Below are positions 10,445-21,200 of a stretch of DNA of 64,000 bases, piece after piece (position 1 is the first letter of the stretch; each line of letters opens with the position of its first letter). A program made the translations under genes and the position numbers. Source of the DNA: Carboxylicivirga sediminis. GTDB lineage: Bacteria; Bacteroidota; Bacteroidia; Bacteroidales; Marinilabiliaceae. The DNA lies in NCBI RefSeq assembly GCF_018156225.1, contig NZ_JAGTAR010000001.1:248001-312000 (forward strand). The letters run 5' to 3'. A model generated the notes under the pieces. That model saw only the letters and a list, made by a program, of their open reading frames with translations, made no database searches and was not told where the DNA came from.

Positions 10445-12073
10445 ATGATTCATTGTCACTATTCTTTTAAAGAATGTATCCTTATTTTTATTCTATCATC
10501 TGTATTTATAAATACAACTGCTACCTCAAAAGAAGATAATTTGGTATTTGCATTGAGTAATGCTAAAACAGACAAAGAACGTTATGAGTTACTGAATAAA
10601 CTTATTTCGCATACACGACAATATGACTATAAGAAATCGGCCTTATATGCTACACAGGGCGAACTATTGGCAAACAATAACAGTAACCTAAAATGGCGAG
10701 CTAAATTTCAATTTGAAAGTGCGATTACTCATTATTATATATCGGCATATGACAAAGCGCTGGCAAAATACATAAGTGCCACCAATATATACCAGGAACT
10801 TGGCGATGGCTTAAACATGCTCAAATGTTATAACAATACTGGTATGATTTACGATCGCATTGAGAAATATGACAAAGCCATTGAATATTATCAACATGCT
10901 TACAATGAATATCAGCAGCTTGACAATGAAATAAAGGAAAATTACAGCCAGTTTCTGCCTCAACACTATAATAATATTGCCAGCGCGTATAACAAACTGA
11001 ATCAAACAGAAAGGGCTTTAGAGTATTATCAATTGGCACTCGATAAAGCCATTGAAATCGATTTCAGGTACATATTGGGGTCCATTTATACCAACCTTGG
11101 TATTATAGAAATGGAGCAAGGTGCTTATAACAACGCAAGAAGTTATATTGATAAAGCTATTACAATACGAAAGGAAGATGACGAAATTATTGGCTTAGCT
11201 AATTCATATTACTTATTATCACGCTATTATTACCTTAACAACCAACTTGACAGTGCAGTTGCTACTACACAAAAAACGCTTTCCATAGCTAACTCCCGCA
11301 GCTTACTACAATTACAACGCTCGTCCTATTTCCTGCTTTTCGAGATATTTCAAAAGCAAGAATTACTCAACAAGGCACTTGATGCTTATATCAGTTATAA
11401 CCAGATCAATGATAGCATCTTTAATCATCAAAAGATGAACCGTCTCAACCAGCTGGAGATTGCGCAGGAAGTTGGCAAAATAGAGACTGAAAACACAAAT
11501 AAAATAGCAGAATTAAAGCATCGCCATACTATATTTATTCTACTCCTGTCGTCTTTGGTCATCATATTTTTTCTAATAGGCCGGTTGTATCAAACACAAA
11601 AGAAGAGACTAAAACTGGAGTACTCAAAACTTGAGCTCGACATTGATACACGTAATCGGGAATTAACCACCAACGTGATGCAACTGATTCAAAAGAATCA
11701 ATTGATTAACGATGTAGTCAAGCAATTACTAATGCTTAAAGAAGAAATTAATAAACAATCGCAAAAAACTTTACATCGGGTTATATTAAACCTGCAATCG
11801 CAAACTAACAGAGAAATATGGCAGGAGTTTGAAATGCGGTTTAATAAAGTACACAATGAGTTTTATACACGATTGCTTAAAAAACATCCAACCCTAACCT
11901 CCTCTGAAAAACGCCTATGCGCGCTACTCCGGTTAAATATGACATCGAAAGAAATAGCGGCCATAACCCATCAGACATTAAGAGGAGTTGAAGTGGCGAG
12001 AAGCCGCTTAAGAAAACGCCTTGGGTTAACAGGTAAAGACATTGGACTAAATTGCTATCTGGAAACATTTTAG
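10445..12073 (+). CDS. Membrane-bound TPR protein with C-terminal LuxR-like helix-turn-helix
   Basis: A 542-residue protein with a signal peptide or N-terminal membrane anchor (first about 27 residues). An array of tetratricopeptide repeats follows (about 60-330, for example the repeated A-LEYYQLALD type helices). A single membrane segment lies near 359-380 (FILLLSSLVIIFFLIG), followed by a coiled coil and a helix-turn-helix (about 486-535: LTSSEKRLCALLRLNMTSKE then a recognition helix). This architecture is common in Bacteroidota: a periplasmic TPR sensor linked through the membrane to a DNA-binding domain. The regulated genes are unknown. The divergent protease gene is the nearest candidate target, which is inference only. 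The start is the first ATG of the frame and gives a proper signal segment. Confidence 0.8.
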   Translation: MIHCHYSFKECILIFILSSVFINTTATSKEDNLVFALSNAKTDKERYELLNKLISHTRQYDYKKSALYATQGELLANNNSNLKWRAKFQFESAITHYYISAYDKALAKYISATNIYQELGDGLNMLKCYNNTGMIYDRIEKYDKAIEYYQHAYNEYQQLDNEIKENYSQFLPQHYNNIASAYNKLNQTERALEYYQLALDKAIEIDFRYILGSIYTNLGIIEMEQGAYNNARSYIDKAITIRKEDDEIIGLANSYYLLSRYYYLNNQLDSAVATTQKTLSIANSRSLLQLQRSSYFLLFEIFQKQELLNKALDAYISYNQINDSIFNHQKMNRLNQLEIAQEVGKIETENTNKIAELKHRHTIFILLLSSLVIIFFLIGRLYQTQKKRLKLEYSKLELDIDTRNRELTTNVMQLIQKNQLINDVVKQLLMLKEEINKQSQKTLHRVILNLQSQTNREIWQEFEMRFNKVHNEFYTRLLKKHPTLTSSEKRLCALLRLNMTSKEIAAITHQTLRGVEVARSRLRKRLGLTGKDIGLNCYLETF

Positions 12074-12159
12074 GAGCCAATAGTAACGTCTCCTCTCATA
12101 TGCCTTCTTATAACAGGTAAATCTGCTATCTTCGTTTTGTAATCTTAACCAGCAGCACT

Positions 12160-12993
12160 ATGATTAACGAGATTCACCCACATAAACTTGATCTTCTATA
12201 CGACAGTAGTAAAACCGTTGATGATAAGGCTTATATACTCATCTATTCTGAACGTTCTATCCTATTGAAGGGTAATGACAGCTTAGCTAACATTCCGCAA
12301 TGGGAAGATTTGTCGATGCACCTTAACCAGAAAAACCTCATCTACTTGTTTTGTCTAAATGGCACCAATTGTTTCTTACACAAACAGGCAATAAGCGCAC
12401 TCCCGAACGGACAACACTACCATAGCATTGACATCTTCAGAACAATGCCCCAGGAACTTGGCTGGATAACTATTCTGGGCTTCCAGATTTACAATTGGTA
12501 CCTAAGCAATAAATACTGCGGACGATGTGGAGCGGCTACTGAGCCAGGCTTAAAAGAAAGAGCTATTATTTGTAAAGCATGCGACACAACTGCTTATCCC
12601 ACTATATCACCAGCTATTATTGTGGCTATCACTTGCAAAGATAAAATTCTGTTGGCAAGGGGTAATCATTTCCCGCCGGGCCGTTACTCGCTGGTAGCTG
12701 GTTATGTTGATGTGGGTGAAACACTTGAAGAAACGGTTATCCGCGAGGTAAAAGAAGAAGTAGGCCTGGATGTCAACAACATACGCTATTACAAGAATCA
12801 TCCATGGCCTTTGTCCGGCTCACTAATGGTGGGTTTTATAGCTGAGGCGGATGACCAACAAGCTATCGAGATTGATCACCACGAGATTGCAGAGGCTGCC
12901 TGGTTCAGCCGCGATAATATTCCGGATCATTATTCAGCTAACATCAGTATTTCAGGTGAGATGATTGACAAATTCAGAAAAGGTGAGTTATAG
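12160..12993 (+). CDS. nudC: NADH pyrophosphatase / NAD-capped RNA decapping Nudix hydrolase
   Basis: A 277-residue Nudix enzyme of the NudC type, which cleaves NADH to NMNH and AMP and can remove NAD caps from RNA. The zinc ribbon is complete (Cys120, Cys123, Cys138, Cys141). The Nudix box at about 181-203 fits GX5EX7REUXEEXGU without loss of catalytic residues. Behind it the segment NHPWPLSGSLM corresponds to the NudC signature SQPWPFPxS in a somewhat divergent form. The N-terminal domain (1-115) is the usual NudC dimerisation/substrate domain. The gene stands alone; a near-consensus -7 box (TATCTTCG) lies about 30 bp before the start. Confidence 0.88.
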   Translation: MINEIHPHKLDLLYDSSKTVDDKAYILIYSERSILLKGNDSLANIPQWEDLSMHLNQKNLIYLFCLNGTNCFLHKQAISALPNGQHYHSIDIFRTMPQELGWITILGFQIYNWYLSNKYCGRCGAATEPGLKERAIICKACDTTAYPTISPAIIVAITCKDKILLARGNHFPPGRYSLVAGYVDVGETLEETVIREVKEEVGLDVNNIRYYKNHPWPLSGSLMVGFIAEADDQQAIEIDHHEIAEAAWFSRDNIPDHYSANISISGEMIDKFRKGEL

Positions 12994-13127
12994 GCAAATT
13001 TATGCCTAAGCACTGTTTTATAATGGTATCATAAGCTTGATATACATACTTCTTACTATTGCCACATTAATAAAAACTACTAATTTGTACTGGTAAACAT
13101 ACCTTACAACTTCAAATACTTGACACA

Positions 13128-14252
13128 ATGATCTACAAACAAAGCCTTTTAACCGCTCTATTGCTACTGCTATTTTCAGTAGCTCATGGGCAGTTTGACC
13201 TCAACCACCAGACCAATAACCTGTTTATTAAACCCCAGGTGCGCCAGCAGATACTGATACCCGATATATCGGGGTATAAAACCTTGAAGGGCGACTTTCA
13301 CATTCACACGATTTTTTCCGACGGCTCAGTATGGCCAAATGTCCGCGTTGAGGAAGCCTGGCGCGAAGGACTGGATGTGATTGCGATTACCGATCACCTC
13401 GAGTACCAGCCCCACAAAGATTACACGGTTTCAGACCATAATACTGCTTATCAACTAGCACAACGAAAAGCAGAAGAGATGAATGTGATATTGGTTAAAG
13501 GGACTGAAATAACAAAAGGCGAAGTGCCTCCCGGTCATTTCAATGCCTTATTCATAGACGATGCCAATCCTATTGAAAACAAGGATGCCAGCCTCTCGAT
13601 TGAAGCAGCAGTGAAGCAAGGGGCTTTTATAATATGGAACCATCCGGGCTGGAAACGTCAACAACCTGATACTACAAAATGGTGGGATTATTACACAACT
13701 TTAAAATCTAAAAACATGCTACATGGCATTGAGGTTGCCAATTCCAATGAATGGTACCCAGTTGCACTGGACTGGTGCATTGATAAAGAACTTACGGTAT
13801 TTGGCAACTCAGATATTCATGCTCCTATCAACCTGAAATACGATCTGAGCAATCGGCATGCACACCGCCCTATCACCTTAATTTTTGCCAGGGATAAATC
13901 GATGCAAAGTGTGAAAGAAGCACTTTTTGAGGGTCGAACCATCGCCTGGTATGGCAATATAATAGCCGGGAAAGAGTCGTTGCTTAGTGAGTTGGTTAGT
14001 GCTTCTATCGAACTAAAAACAGCTTTTAGAGAAACCAAAAAGAAAGGCAATACATGGTGCTATGCTGAGCTAAATAACACTTCGGATATACCATTTGTAT
14101 TGCAGGATAAGGATGGTAATGAAATTGTACTGAAACCACTTAGCAGTGTCATAGTAAAGTTTGACAAAAAGACTGCTGCTTTAAACTACAAAGTGATGAA
14201 TGCATTCATCGGCTCTGAGCGCCGTCTGGAAATTAATATTCCATCCCTGTAG
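13128..14252 (+). CDS. Secreted PHP-domain metal-dependent phosphoesterase
   Basis: A 374-residue protein with a clear signal peptide (residues 1-21, cleaved after AHG) and a PHP domain. The first metal motif is DFHIHTIFSDG (His58, His60, Asp65), followed by ITDH (Asp89-His90), a later Glu in KGTEIT, a His in IWNHPGW and a terminal Asp-x-His in GNSDIHA. All PHP metal ligands appear present. A C-terminal beta-rich tail of about 90 residues follows. PHP enzymes hydrolyse phosphate esters or phosphodiesters with a three-metal centre; this family is exported to the periplasm in Bacteroidota. The natural substrate is not known. The gene is monocistronic, ending at a strong shared terminator. Confidence 0.82.
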   Translation: MIYKQSLLTALLLLLFSVAHGQFDLNHQTNNLFIKPQVRQQILIPDISGYKTLKGDFHIHTIFSDGSVWPNVRVEEAWREGLDVIAITDHLEYQPHKDYTVSDHNTAYQLAQRKAEEMNVILVKGTEITKGEVPPGHFNALFIDDANPIENKDASLSIEAAVKQGAFIIWNHPGWKRQQPDTTKWWDYYTTLKSKNMLHGIEVANSNEWYPVALDWCIDKELTVFGNSDIHAPINLKYDLSNRHAHRPITLIFARDKSMQSVKEALFEGRTIAWYGNIIAGKESLLSELVSASIELKTAFRETKKKGNTWCYAELNNTSDIPFVLQDKDGNEIVLKPLSSVIVKFDKKTAALNYKVMNAFIGSERRLEINIPSL

Positions 14253-14266
14253 CGTAAATCTGAAAA

Positions 14267-14321
14267 CAATAAAAGGGTCACATTATTATTTACTTGCAAT
14301 AATAATGTGACCCTTTTATTG
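14267..14321. terminator. Bidirectional terminator between convergent genes
   Basis: A perfect 24-bp inverted repeat (14267-14290 with 14298-14321) around a 7-nt loop, with A-rich start and T-rich end, sits between the convergent PHP and GH3 genes and would stop transcription from both sides. Confidence 0.9.
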
Positions 14322-14348
14322 GATAAGTTACTGATTCAAATATGCCAG

Positions 14349-16628
14349 CTATTGAATCGAGAATGTGGCTTTTTGCACTTCCTCAGAATTGGTTCCTACA
14401 TACACATTAAACTGTCCGGCCTCCACCACGTAGTCGCCATTAGGGAAGTAATAACCAAGCTCCTTTTCTGTCAGTGTAAAGGTAACCTCTTTTGTTTCAC
14501 CTGCTTTCAACAGTACTTTCTCAAAGCCTTTGAGCTCTTTAACAGGACGGGCATAGGTAGCCGCAATATCCTGAATGTAAAGCTGTACCACTTCTTCTCC
14601 ATCCACTTTACCGGCATTGGTTACCGAAACACTTACTCTTAACAGCCCATCTTTAGTAATCGTTTCCTTATCAAGTGTCATATCCGAATAACTAAAGTTG
14701 GTGTAACTCAAGCCATACCCAAATGGAAACTGGGGCGAATTAGGCGCATCGTTATAGCATGAATACAGCACCCATTCAGGTGTTTGACCAACAGGCCGGC
14801 CGGTATTTTTATAGTTGTAGAAAAGCGGACACTGTCCCACATTGCGTGGGAAAGAAACAGGCAGTTTACCCGATGGGTTGTATTTACCAAACAGCACATC
14901 GGCAATGGCATGACCACCTTCTGTGCCAGAATGCCAGGTCTCCAGTATAGCCATGGCTTTATCTGCTATTTCAGGGATAGCTAACGGACGGCCATTCATC
15001 AGTACCACCACAATATTTTTGTTCACCTTATAGATTTCATCAAACAGTTCCTGCTGAAGCCCTTTCAGCTTGATATCTGTCATGCTGCGTCCTTCGCCAC
15101 TTTGGTAGCAATCCTCACCAATGGCCAACAGCACCACCTCTGATTGACGTGCTGCAGCAATCGCCTTTCCAAAACCAGAACGATCCGTTTCATTAAAAGT
15201 CATTCTGTCACTAAAATTTCGAGTACCAATAGAAAGTGCACATCCTTGGGCATAATTCAGCTTCACAGTTGCTTGAATAGCAGCCTTAACACCTTCCAGT
15301 AATGAAACAGCCGAGTTGCTCTCAGCCTGTGCCCGCCAGTTGCCCAGCGGCGAATCCTTATCATCGGCCAGTGGGCCAATGACAGCTATGCTTTTTGCAT
15401 TTGTACTCAATGGAAGGATTTGTTTGTCATTCTTAAGCAACACCATCGATTCACGAGCCACTTTACGGGAGGCAGTACGGTGCTCATCTGTCAGAATCAT
15501 CTGCTGCTCATTCTCTTCATTGCAATATTTGTAAGGATCATCAAATAATCCTAAACGATATTTGATGCGTAACACACGACGTGCAGCATCTGTTATCAGC
15601 TTTTCATCCACTTTACTTTCTGCCACCAGTTCCTCAAGATGTGAGATATAGGCCCGGCCTTCCATATCCATATCGGAGCCTCCTTTAATCGCTCGTTCAG
15701 CACTTTCTTTAAGATTAGCTGCTGCCCCGTGTATTTCAATTTCTCCAATACTGTTCCAGTCCGATACAACAAAGCCATCGAATTGCCATGCGCCCTTTAA
15801 TAAGTCACGTTGCAGATAGCTGTCGGCTGTAACCGGTAATCCATTAATGGTATTAAAGCCATTCATAAATGTAGCCACGCCAGCTTCAGCTGCGGCTTTA
15901 AAAGGTGGTAATACAATATTGTGCAGTGTTTCATTACCTATCTCCACCGAGTTGTAGTCACGCCCCGACTCTGAAAAAGCATAACCAGCAAAATGCTTGG
16001 CACAGGCAGCTATGGTATATTCATTGCTCAAATCATCCCCCTGGAAACCATGCACACGGGCGCGTGCAAAAGCACTTCCAAGATAAGGATCTTCGCCGGC
16101 TCCTTCCATCACCCGGCCCCAGCGGGCATCGCGACCCACATCCACCATTGGAGCAAAGGTCCAGTGAAGACCTGAAACAGCCGCTTCTTTGGCAGCTACC
16201 TCAGATGACAGTCTGGCTAATTCAGGATTCCAGGAGGCCGCCTCTGCCAACGGAATTGGAAACATGGTTTTGTAACCATGAATGACATCATAACCAAAAA
16301 TGAGCGGAATTCCCAAACGGGTATTCTCCACCACAGTTTGCTGAGCTTTACGGGTAGCTTCGGCACCATTCACATTCAGCATGGAACCCACCATGCCACT
16401 CTTTAGTTGCTCCAGCAGTGCTTCGGCCCCTGCATTACCGGCAGGAGCAGGCCCGGTCATCTCCCACAGGCTGGTGTATTGATTCAACTGCCCCACTTTT
16501 TCGGCAAGTGTCATCTTCATTAAAAGATCTTCCACAAATTGGTCTTCCTCGCTCAGCGGCTTTTGATTGCCAGCACAGGAAGCCAATAGTAACATGGTAA
16601 TAAGCGCAAGTAAATTAAGGTTTCTCAT
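14349..16628 (-). CDS. GH3 beta-glucosidase, lipoprotein (BglX-like)
   Basis: Family 3 glycoside hydrolase of 759 residues, the usual length for BglX-type periplasmic beta-glucosidases. The start at 16628 is preferred over an in-frame ATG 16 codons earlier because it gives a proper lipoprotein signal (LLLASC, lipid Cys18). The upstream ATG lies next to a hairpin at 16665-16693. The N-terminal TIM barrel carries KHF (211-213) and the nucleophile Asp290 in FVVSDW; the second alpha/beta domain carries GEGRSMTD; a fibronectin-like C-terminal domain ends the protein. It would split terminal glucose from beta-glucan oligosaccharides in the periplasm after uptake by the SusCD pair encoded just upstream. 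Exact linkage preference (beta-1,3 or beta-1,4) cannot be read, though the nearby cellobiose phosphorylase favours cello- or mixed-linkage oligosaccharides. Confidence 0.92.
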   Translation of the reverse strand: MRNLNLLALITMLLLASCAGNQKPLSEEDQFVEDLLMKMTLAEKVGQLNQYTSLWEMTGPAPAGNAGAEALLEQLKSGMVGSMLNVNGAEATRKAQQTVVENTRLGIPLIFGYDVIHGYKTMFPIPLAEAASWNPELARLSSEVAAKEAAVSGLHWTFAPMVDVGRDARWGRVMEGAGEDPYLGSAFARARVHGFQGDDLSNEYTIAACAKHFAGYAFSESGRDYNSVEIGNETLHNIVLPPFKAAAEAGVATFMNGFNTINGLPVTADSYLQRDLLKGAWQFDGFVVSDWNSIGEIEIHGAAANLKESAERAIKGGSDMDMEGRAYISHLEELVAESKVDEKLITDAARRVLRIKYRLGLFDDPYKYCNEENEQQMILTDEHRTASRKVARESMVLLKNDKQILPLSTNAKSIAVIGPLADDKDSPLGNWRAQAESNSAVSLLEGVKAAIQATVKLNYAQGCALSIGTRNFSDRMTFNETDRSGFGKAIAAARQSEVVLLAIGEDCYQSGEGRSMTDIKLKGLQQELFDEIYKVNKNIVVVLMNGRPLAIPEIADKAMAILETWHSGTEGGHAIADVLFGKYNPSGKLPVSFPRNVGQCPLFYNYKNTGRPVGQTPEWVLYSCYNDAPNSPQFPFGYGLSYTNFSYSDMTLDKETITKDGLLRVSVSVTNAGKVDGEEVVQLYIQDIAATYARPVKELKGFEKVLLKAGETKEVTFTLTEKELGYYFPNGDYVVEAGQFNVYVGTNSEEVQKATFSIQ

Positions 16629-16664
16629 CTTAAATTGTTTGTGTAAATAATGTGCAAAATACAA

Positions 16665-16693
16665 ATCAAAGGCCACCTATGGCAGCCTTTGAT
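16665..16693 (-). terminator. Hairpin between SusD and GH3 genes (attenuator or processing stem)
   Basis: A 9-bp stem (ATCAAAGGC with GCCTTTGAT, 16665-16673 and 16685-16693) around an 11-nt loop, followed on the minus strand by a T-rich stretch. It may partly terminate the PUL transcript and lower GH3 expression relative to SusC/SusD. Confidence 0.5.
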
Positions 16694-16717
16694 GTTAAAA
16701 AGTCCAATAATGTAATA

Positions 16718-18271
16718 TTAATTATACCCTGGGTTCTGATCTTCCATAGATATACCTGCATTCAAATCAATTTCTTCCTGTGGAATAGGGAATATCTCAT
16801 TTTTACCAGATTGAAAACCACGTGACGCTAACTCTGTTGCAGCATCTCCCCAGCGAACCAGATCCCAGAAGCGATGTCCTTCAAAGGCTAACTCAAGTGA
16901 GCGTTCTTTCTTGATAATTTCAAAAAGTGCATCACCAGCTAAACCTTCCCAAGAAGAATGATCAGCAAAACCAGCACGTTCGCGTACCTCTTTAATCAAT
17001 GCAACTGCTTGTGCATCCTTATTATCGCGATTGTATGCTTCTGCAGCCATTAACATTACATCAGATAAGCGAATTAGTTTAAATGGCGTGTTCCAATTCA
17101 CTTCTGTCACTCCCCCCTCAGATGTTTCAGAAGGAATGGTGGAATACTTCAAACGGATATACCCTTCGTAAGCATCCCAGTTGTTATTTCCTGCCCGGTT
17201 CACCTCGCCTCCGGCGGCTACAAATTCGGCTTCAGAGATGGCAGAGGTACTATAGCGCTCATCACCAGCTTCTGTTCTTAGCAAATCACCAATTTTTTGA
17301 GTTGGCACATTAAAGCCCCAGCCATTGGTATAGCCAATCGCATCCATATTATTGAAAGAATTATCACCACGTGGACCGCAAAGCTGAACTATAAAATTAG
17401 ACTCGGCTGTTCCATCCCATGGTCCACCCCAGTCGTGAGCATTCTTACTTGAATACAATACTTCAAATATTGATTCAGAGCCTGCACGTTCTTCTCTTAG
17501 CCAAATAGTACTATAGTCTTCTACCAACTCATAGCTATCGTCATCCAATACATTTTGAAGCATCTGATGAGCATTGGCATAGTCTTTCTGATACAAAAAC
17601 ACTTTACCCTTAAGCGCCTGGGCAGCACCCTTTGAAATTCTGAACTTCATGCCGTCCGCAAGGTTACTTTTCACGGGCAATACTGCAATCGCCTCATCCA
17701 AATCCTTGTGAATCTGAGTGTAAATAGTCGCCTTACTCTCACGCGGATTGTTTACGCTAATTTCTGTGGTATTCTCCAAATAAAAAGGCACATCGCCCCA
17801 CATGGTTACCAACTCAAAATAGGCATAAGCCCTAAAAAATTTCGCCTCAGCAGCTACTTGCTCTGCATTGCTCAGTTCAGGAGACAAGGTATTTAATATG
17901 GCATTTGAGGCATTCACTATTTTATAAAACGAGTGCCATACATCCTTAATAGCCGGATTATCGTACTCATAAGTAAAATTACTTAGCTGCTGCAGCTTAG
18001 GCTGGTCAGCCGAAGAGCCTCCTCCAGGATTCAGATCATCGCCCTGTAAGCCTTTCACAAAGAAAATACTTGACCAGTCGCCATAGTTATTGTAACCTAT
18101 TTGCAGATAATCATACACTCCGATAATGGCTGCTTCAGCCTCTTCTTCAGTTGTGAGGTAATCATCACTGTTGAACTTTCCTATTGGTGTTTTATCCAAT
18201 ACACTGTCAGCGCATGCTCCAAAAGCAAGTACCAGCAGTAAAGTATATATGCTATATATTAGTTTTTTCAT
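16718..18271 (-). CDS. susD-like: SusD/RagB-family glycan-binding lipoprotein
   Basis: A 517-residue SusD-type surface lipoprotein with signal peptide and lipobox ending at Cys20 (LAFGAC). The N-terminal SusD-like domain has TPR-type helices (about 25-230). The C-terminal SusD/RagB domain contains the family-typical VALIKEVRERAG and ELAFEGHRFWDLVRWGDA segments and the end motif GKNEIFPIPQEEIDLN. It forms the lid of the SusC transporter encoded 17 bp upstream and captures oligosaccharides at the cell surface. Its ligand is inferred from the GH3 and GH94 neighbours to be a beta-glucan fragment. Confidence 0.95.
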   Translation of the reverse strand: MKKLIYSIYTLLLVLAFGACADSVLDKTPIGKFNSDDYLTTEEEAEAAIIGVYDYLQIGYNNYGDWSSIFFVKGLQGDDLNPGGGSSADQPKLQQLSNFTYEYDNPAIKDVWHSFYKIVNASNAILNTLSPELSNAEQVAAEAKFFRAYAYFELVTMWGDVPFYLENTTEISVNNPRESKATIYTQIHKDLDEAIAVLPVKSNLADGMKFRISKGAAQALKGKVFLYQKDYANAHQMLQNVLDDDSYELVEDYSTIWLREERAGSESIFEVLYSSKNAHDWGGPWDGTAESNFIVQLCGPRGDNSFNNMDAIGYTNGWGFNVPTQKIGDLLRTEAGDERYSTSAISEAEFVAAGGEVNRAGNNNWDAYEGYIRLKYSTIPSETSEGGVTEVNWNTPFKLIRLSDVMLMAAEAYNRDNKDAQAVALIKEVRERAGFADHSSWEGLAGDALFEIIKKERSLELAFEGHRFWDLVRWGDAATELASRGFQSGKNEIFPIPQEEIDLNAGISMEDQNPGYN

Positions 18272-18288
18272 TGCTTTTTGTTTTTGGA

Positions 18289-21200
18289 TTAGAAATTAAC
18301 ATTTAAACCAAACATCACTTTCTTGGTCGTTGGATACAGACCTTTATCAATACCCTGACGGTTATCTTCGCTAGAACCAGCTTCAGGATCCATTCCCTCA
18401 TATTTTGTAAATGTGAAGAAATCATCGAGAGATACGAAAGCTCTGACACGTTGCAGCTTGATTTTTTCCGACAATGATTTTGGTAATGTATAACCCAGCT
18501 GAATTTGCTTGATGCGCATATATGACGCATCCTGAACCACCAAATCACTACGGTAAATATAGTCGCTGGTATTATCGGGTTTAGGCATGCTGGCATTATC
18601 GCCAGGTCCTGTCCATCGGTCAGTAAAGAAGAAGGAAGGTTTGTTACTCAATTTTCGGTCGGTGCGGAACCAGGCCATAAACACATCATTGCCCGACATA
18701 CCTTGCATAAACAGGTTGAAATCGAAGTTTTTATACTCCATGTTAAAAGTGGCACCATATAACAGATCCGGATGAGGACTACCAATATTTGTTTGATCCG
18801 ATGCGGTGATTTCACCATCATCATTTACATCAACAACAATTGGCGCGCCTGTTTCTGGATCAATCCCTGCCGTTTTGTATCCTTTGAAGTAATAAATCGG
18901 ATACCCCTCTTCAAACCAGGTCATGTTATAACCACGCACATTGGCACCAGGCTGAGGTGTGTCATCCTTTACTTCAGTTACTTCATTCTTAAGTGTACTC
19001 AGGTTCAGATTTACTCCATATTTTAAACCAAATGATGTTGTATTTCTCCAACCTAATTCGAATTCAAAGCCAGAGTTTTTAACCGTACCCAGGTTAGCTG
19101 ACACATCTTCTCCGAAACCAGCTGAAGGAGCCATCTTATTAGGTTTGATGAGTCCATCGGTCAATTTTTCGTAGTAATCAACCGAAAAGTTAAGCTTGCT
19201 ATTAAACACTCTTAAATCTAATCCAACGTTGGTTTGTTCAGACGTTTCCCACCCTAAAGCAGGGTTTGTTGGGCGCGGACTGCGCGAACCACCTGATAGT
19301 ACTTCATCCTCATTGGGGTAATTAATGTTTTGTGATGTCCAGAAAGCTCTGTCGGCAAAAGGCACCACATTAAAGATGCTACCATTCTGTCCCCAGCTGG
19401 CACGTATCTTCAGGTAATCAATGGCTTCCACATTCCAGAAGTCCTCCTGCGAAATCAACCAACCGGCAGACACAGCAGCAAATGAAGCCCAGCGATTATC
19501 AGTTGGCAATACACTGGCTCCATCACGACGAAGCGAACCTTCTAACATGTATTTGCCAGCATAATTGTAGCTTAGACGTCCGAAATAAGATACTTTCGTA
19601 TTCTCTTCCATGTTACCACCCACCATGTTATTATCTCGATCTGCATAATAATCATGATAGGCATATTGAGAGCCTTCTTTTGGCATTTCCGATTTCAGGT
19701 AATAATTAGGATGTGTATAATCTTCATATGACATACCAGCTAATAGAGTGAAATCATGCTTATTGATCTTCTTATTGTATGAGGCGAAGTTTTCCCAAAG
19801 GGCTTTGTAATACTTATCTACCCAGTCCTGCGCAACATTAAGACTGTTAGATCGCTCCGATGAGAAGTAGTATTTTGGTGACCATTCTTTGCGAGTAATA
19901 TAAGTTAGCTCCAATCCAATACGTGAAGTAATATTCAAGCCTTTCAGTGGTTTTAAAGTACCATAGAACGAGGCCAGCAACTTATCCATAATCTGCTCAT
20001 TATGGGTATTTTCCATAAAAGCAACCGGGTTGGCAGTTTCACCGGTTACAAAACGATTCATTCCGTAATAATCACCATTTGAATTTTGCAATGGTGTATT
20101 GCCATCTGCAATAATGGCATCGATACGGCTCATATCCGATTCTATGACCGGCGTATAAGGATCAAGCAGTAAAGCACTGTTGACAATTGAGCGGTACTCA
20201 TCATCTTCAGGCAAAATTTTCCTATTGGAGTGAGAGAAGTTCAGGTTATTACCCACCTCTAACCAATCGGCCATCTCGTTTTTAGTATTAATACGAAAAG
20301 TATAGCGTTCAAAACGCGCATCCTCGCCACCAATGGCACCATCCTGCTTAAGATATGAACCTGATAGCAGATAAGTTGATTTTTCATTACCCCCGGAGAA
20401 GCTAATACTATGACGTTGCATTGGAGCAGCCTCAGAAATTTCGTCCAACCAATCGGTATCATAATTTTCGCCTGCAGGTGGGGTAATAGTCTCACCCGCT
20501 TCTTCCATAAACTGCTTGTATTGAGCAGCGTTCATCATCTCGGCATTGGTCGATAAAGTTTGTATACCATACTGGAAGTTATACTCAATACGCGATTTTC
20601 CTTTGGTACCGCTTTTGGTGGTGATTAATACCACACCATTAGCACCTTCTGTACCATAAATAGCGGCTGAAGCAGCATCCTTTAGGATTTCCATGGAGGC
20701 AATATCATTCGGGTCCAGATCATCAATACCACCGGTTTTCATCCCATCTACAATGTATAACGGATTACTGTTACCATTGGAACCGGTACCACGTATACGT
20801 ATTTTCACGCCGGCTCCTGGTGCACCCGATGTTGGTAATACGGCCACACCTGCTGTACGCCCCTGTATAGCATGCTCAACACGACCGTTCGATACTTTTT
20901 CGAGTTCCTCGGCTTTAACCGATGAAATAGCAGCTGTCACAACACTTTTGCGTTGCACACCATAACCCACCACAACTACTTCATCCATATCAATGGCTTC
21001 CTCCACCATGGTAATGTCAACCGTTGGCTTACTGGCCACCTGTATGATTTGAGGTTCAAATCCTACAAAAGAAAAACTAATGGTTGCATCAGGCGAACCA
21101 AGCGAAAGTGTATAGGTACCGTCAATTGCTGTGATAGTTCCGTTACTTGGATTGGTTTGCTCAACCACAGTTACTCCAGGAATCGGGTCGCCATTAACAT

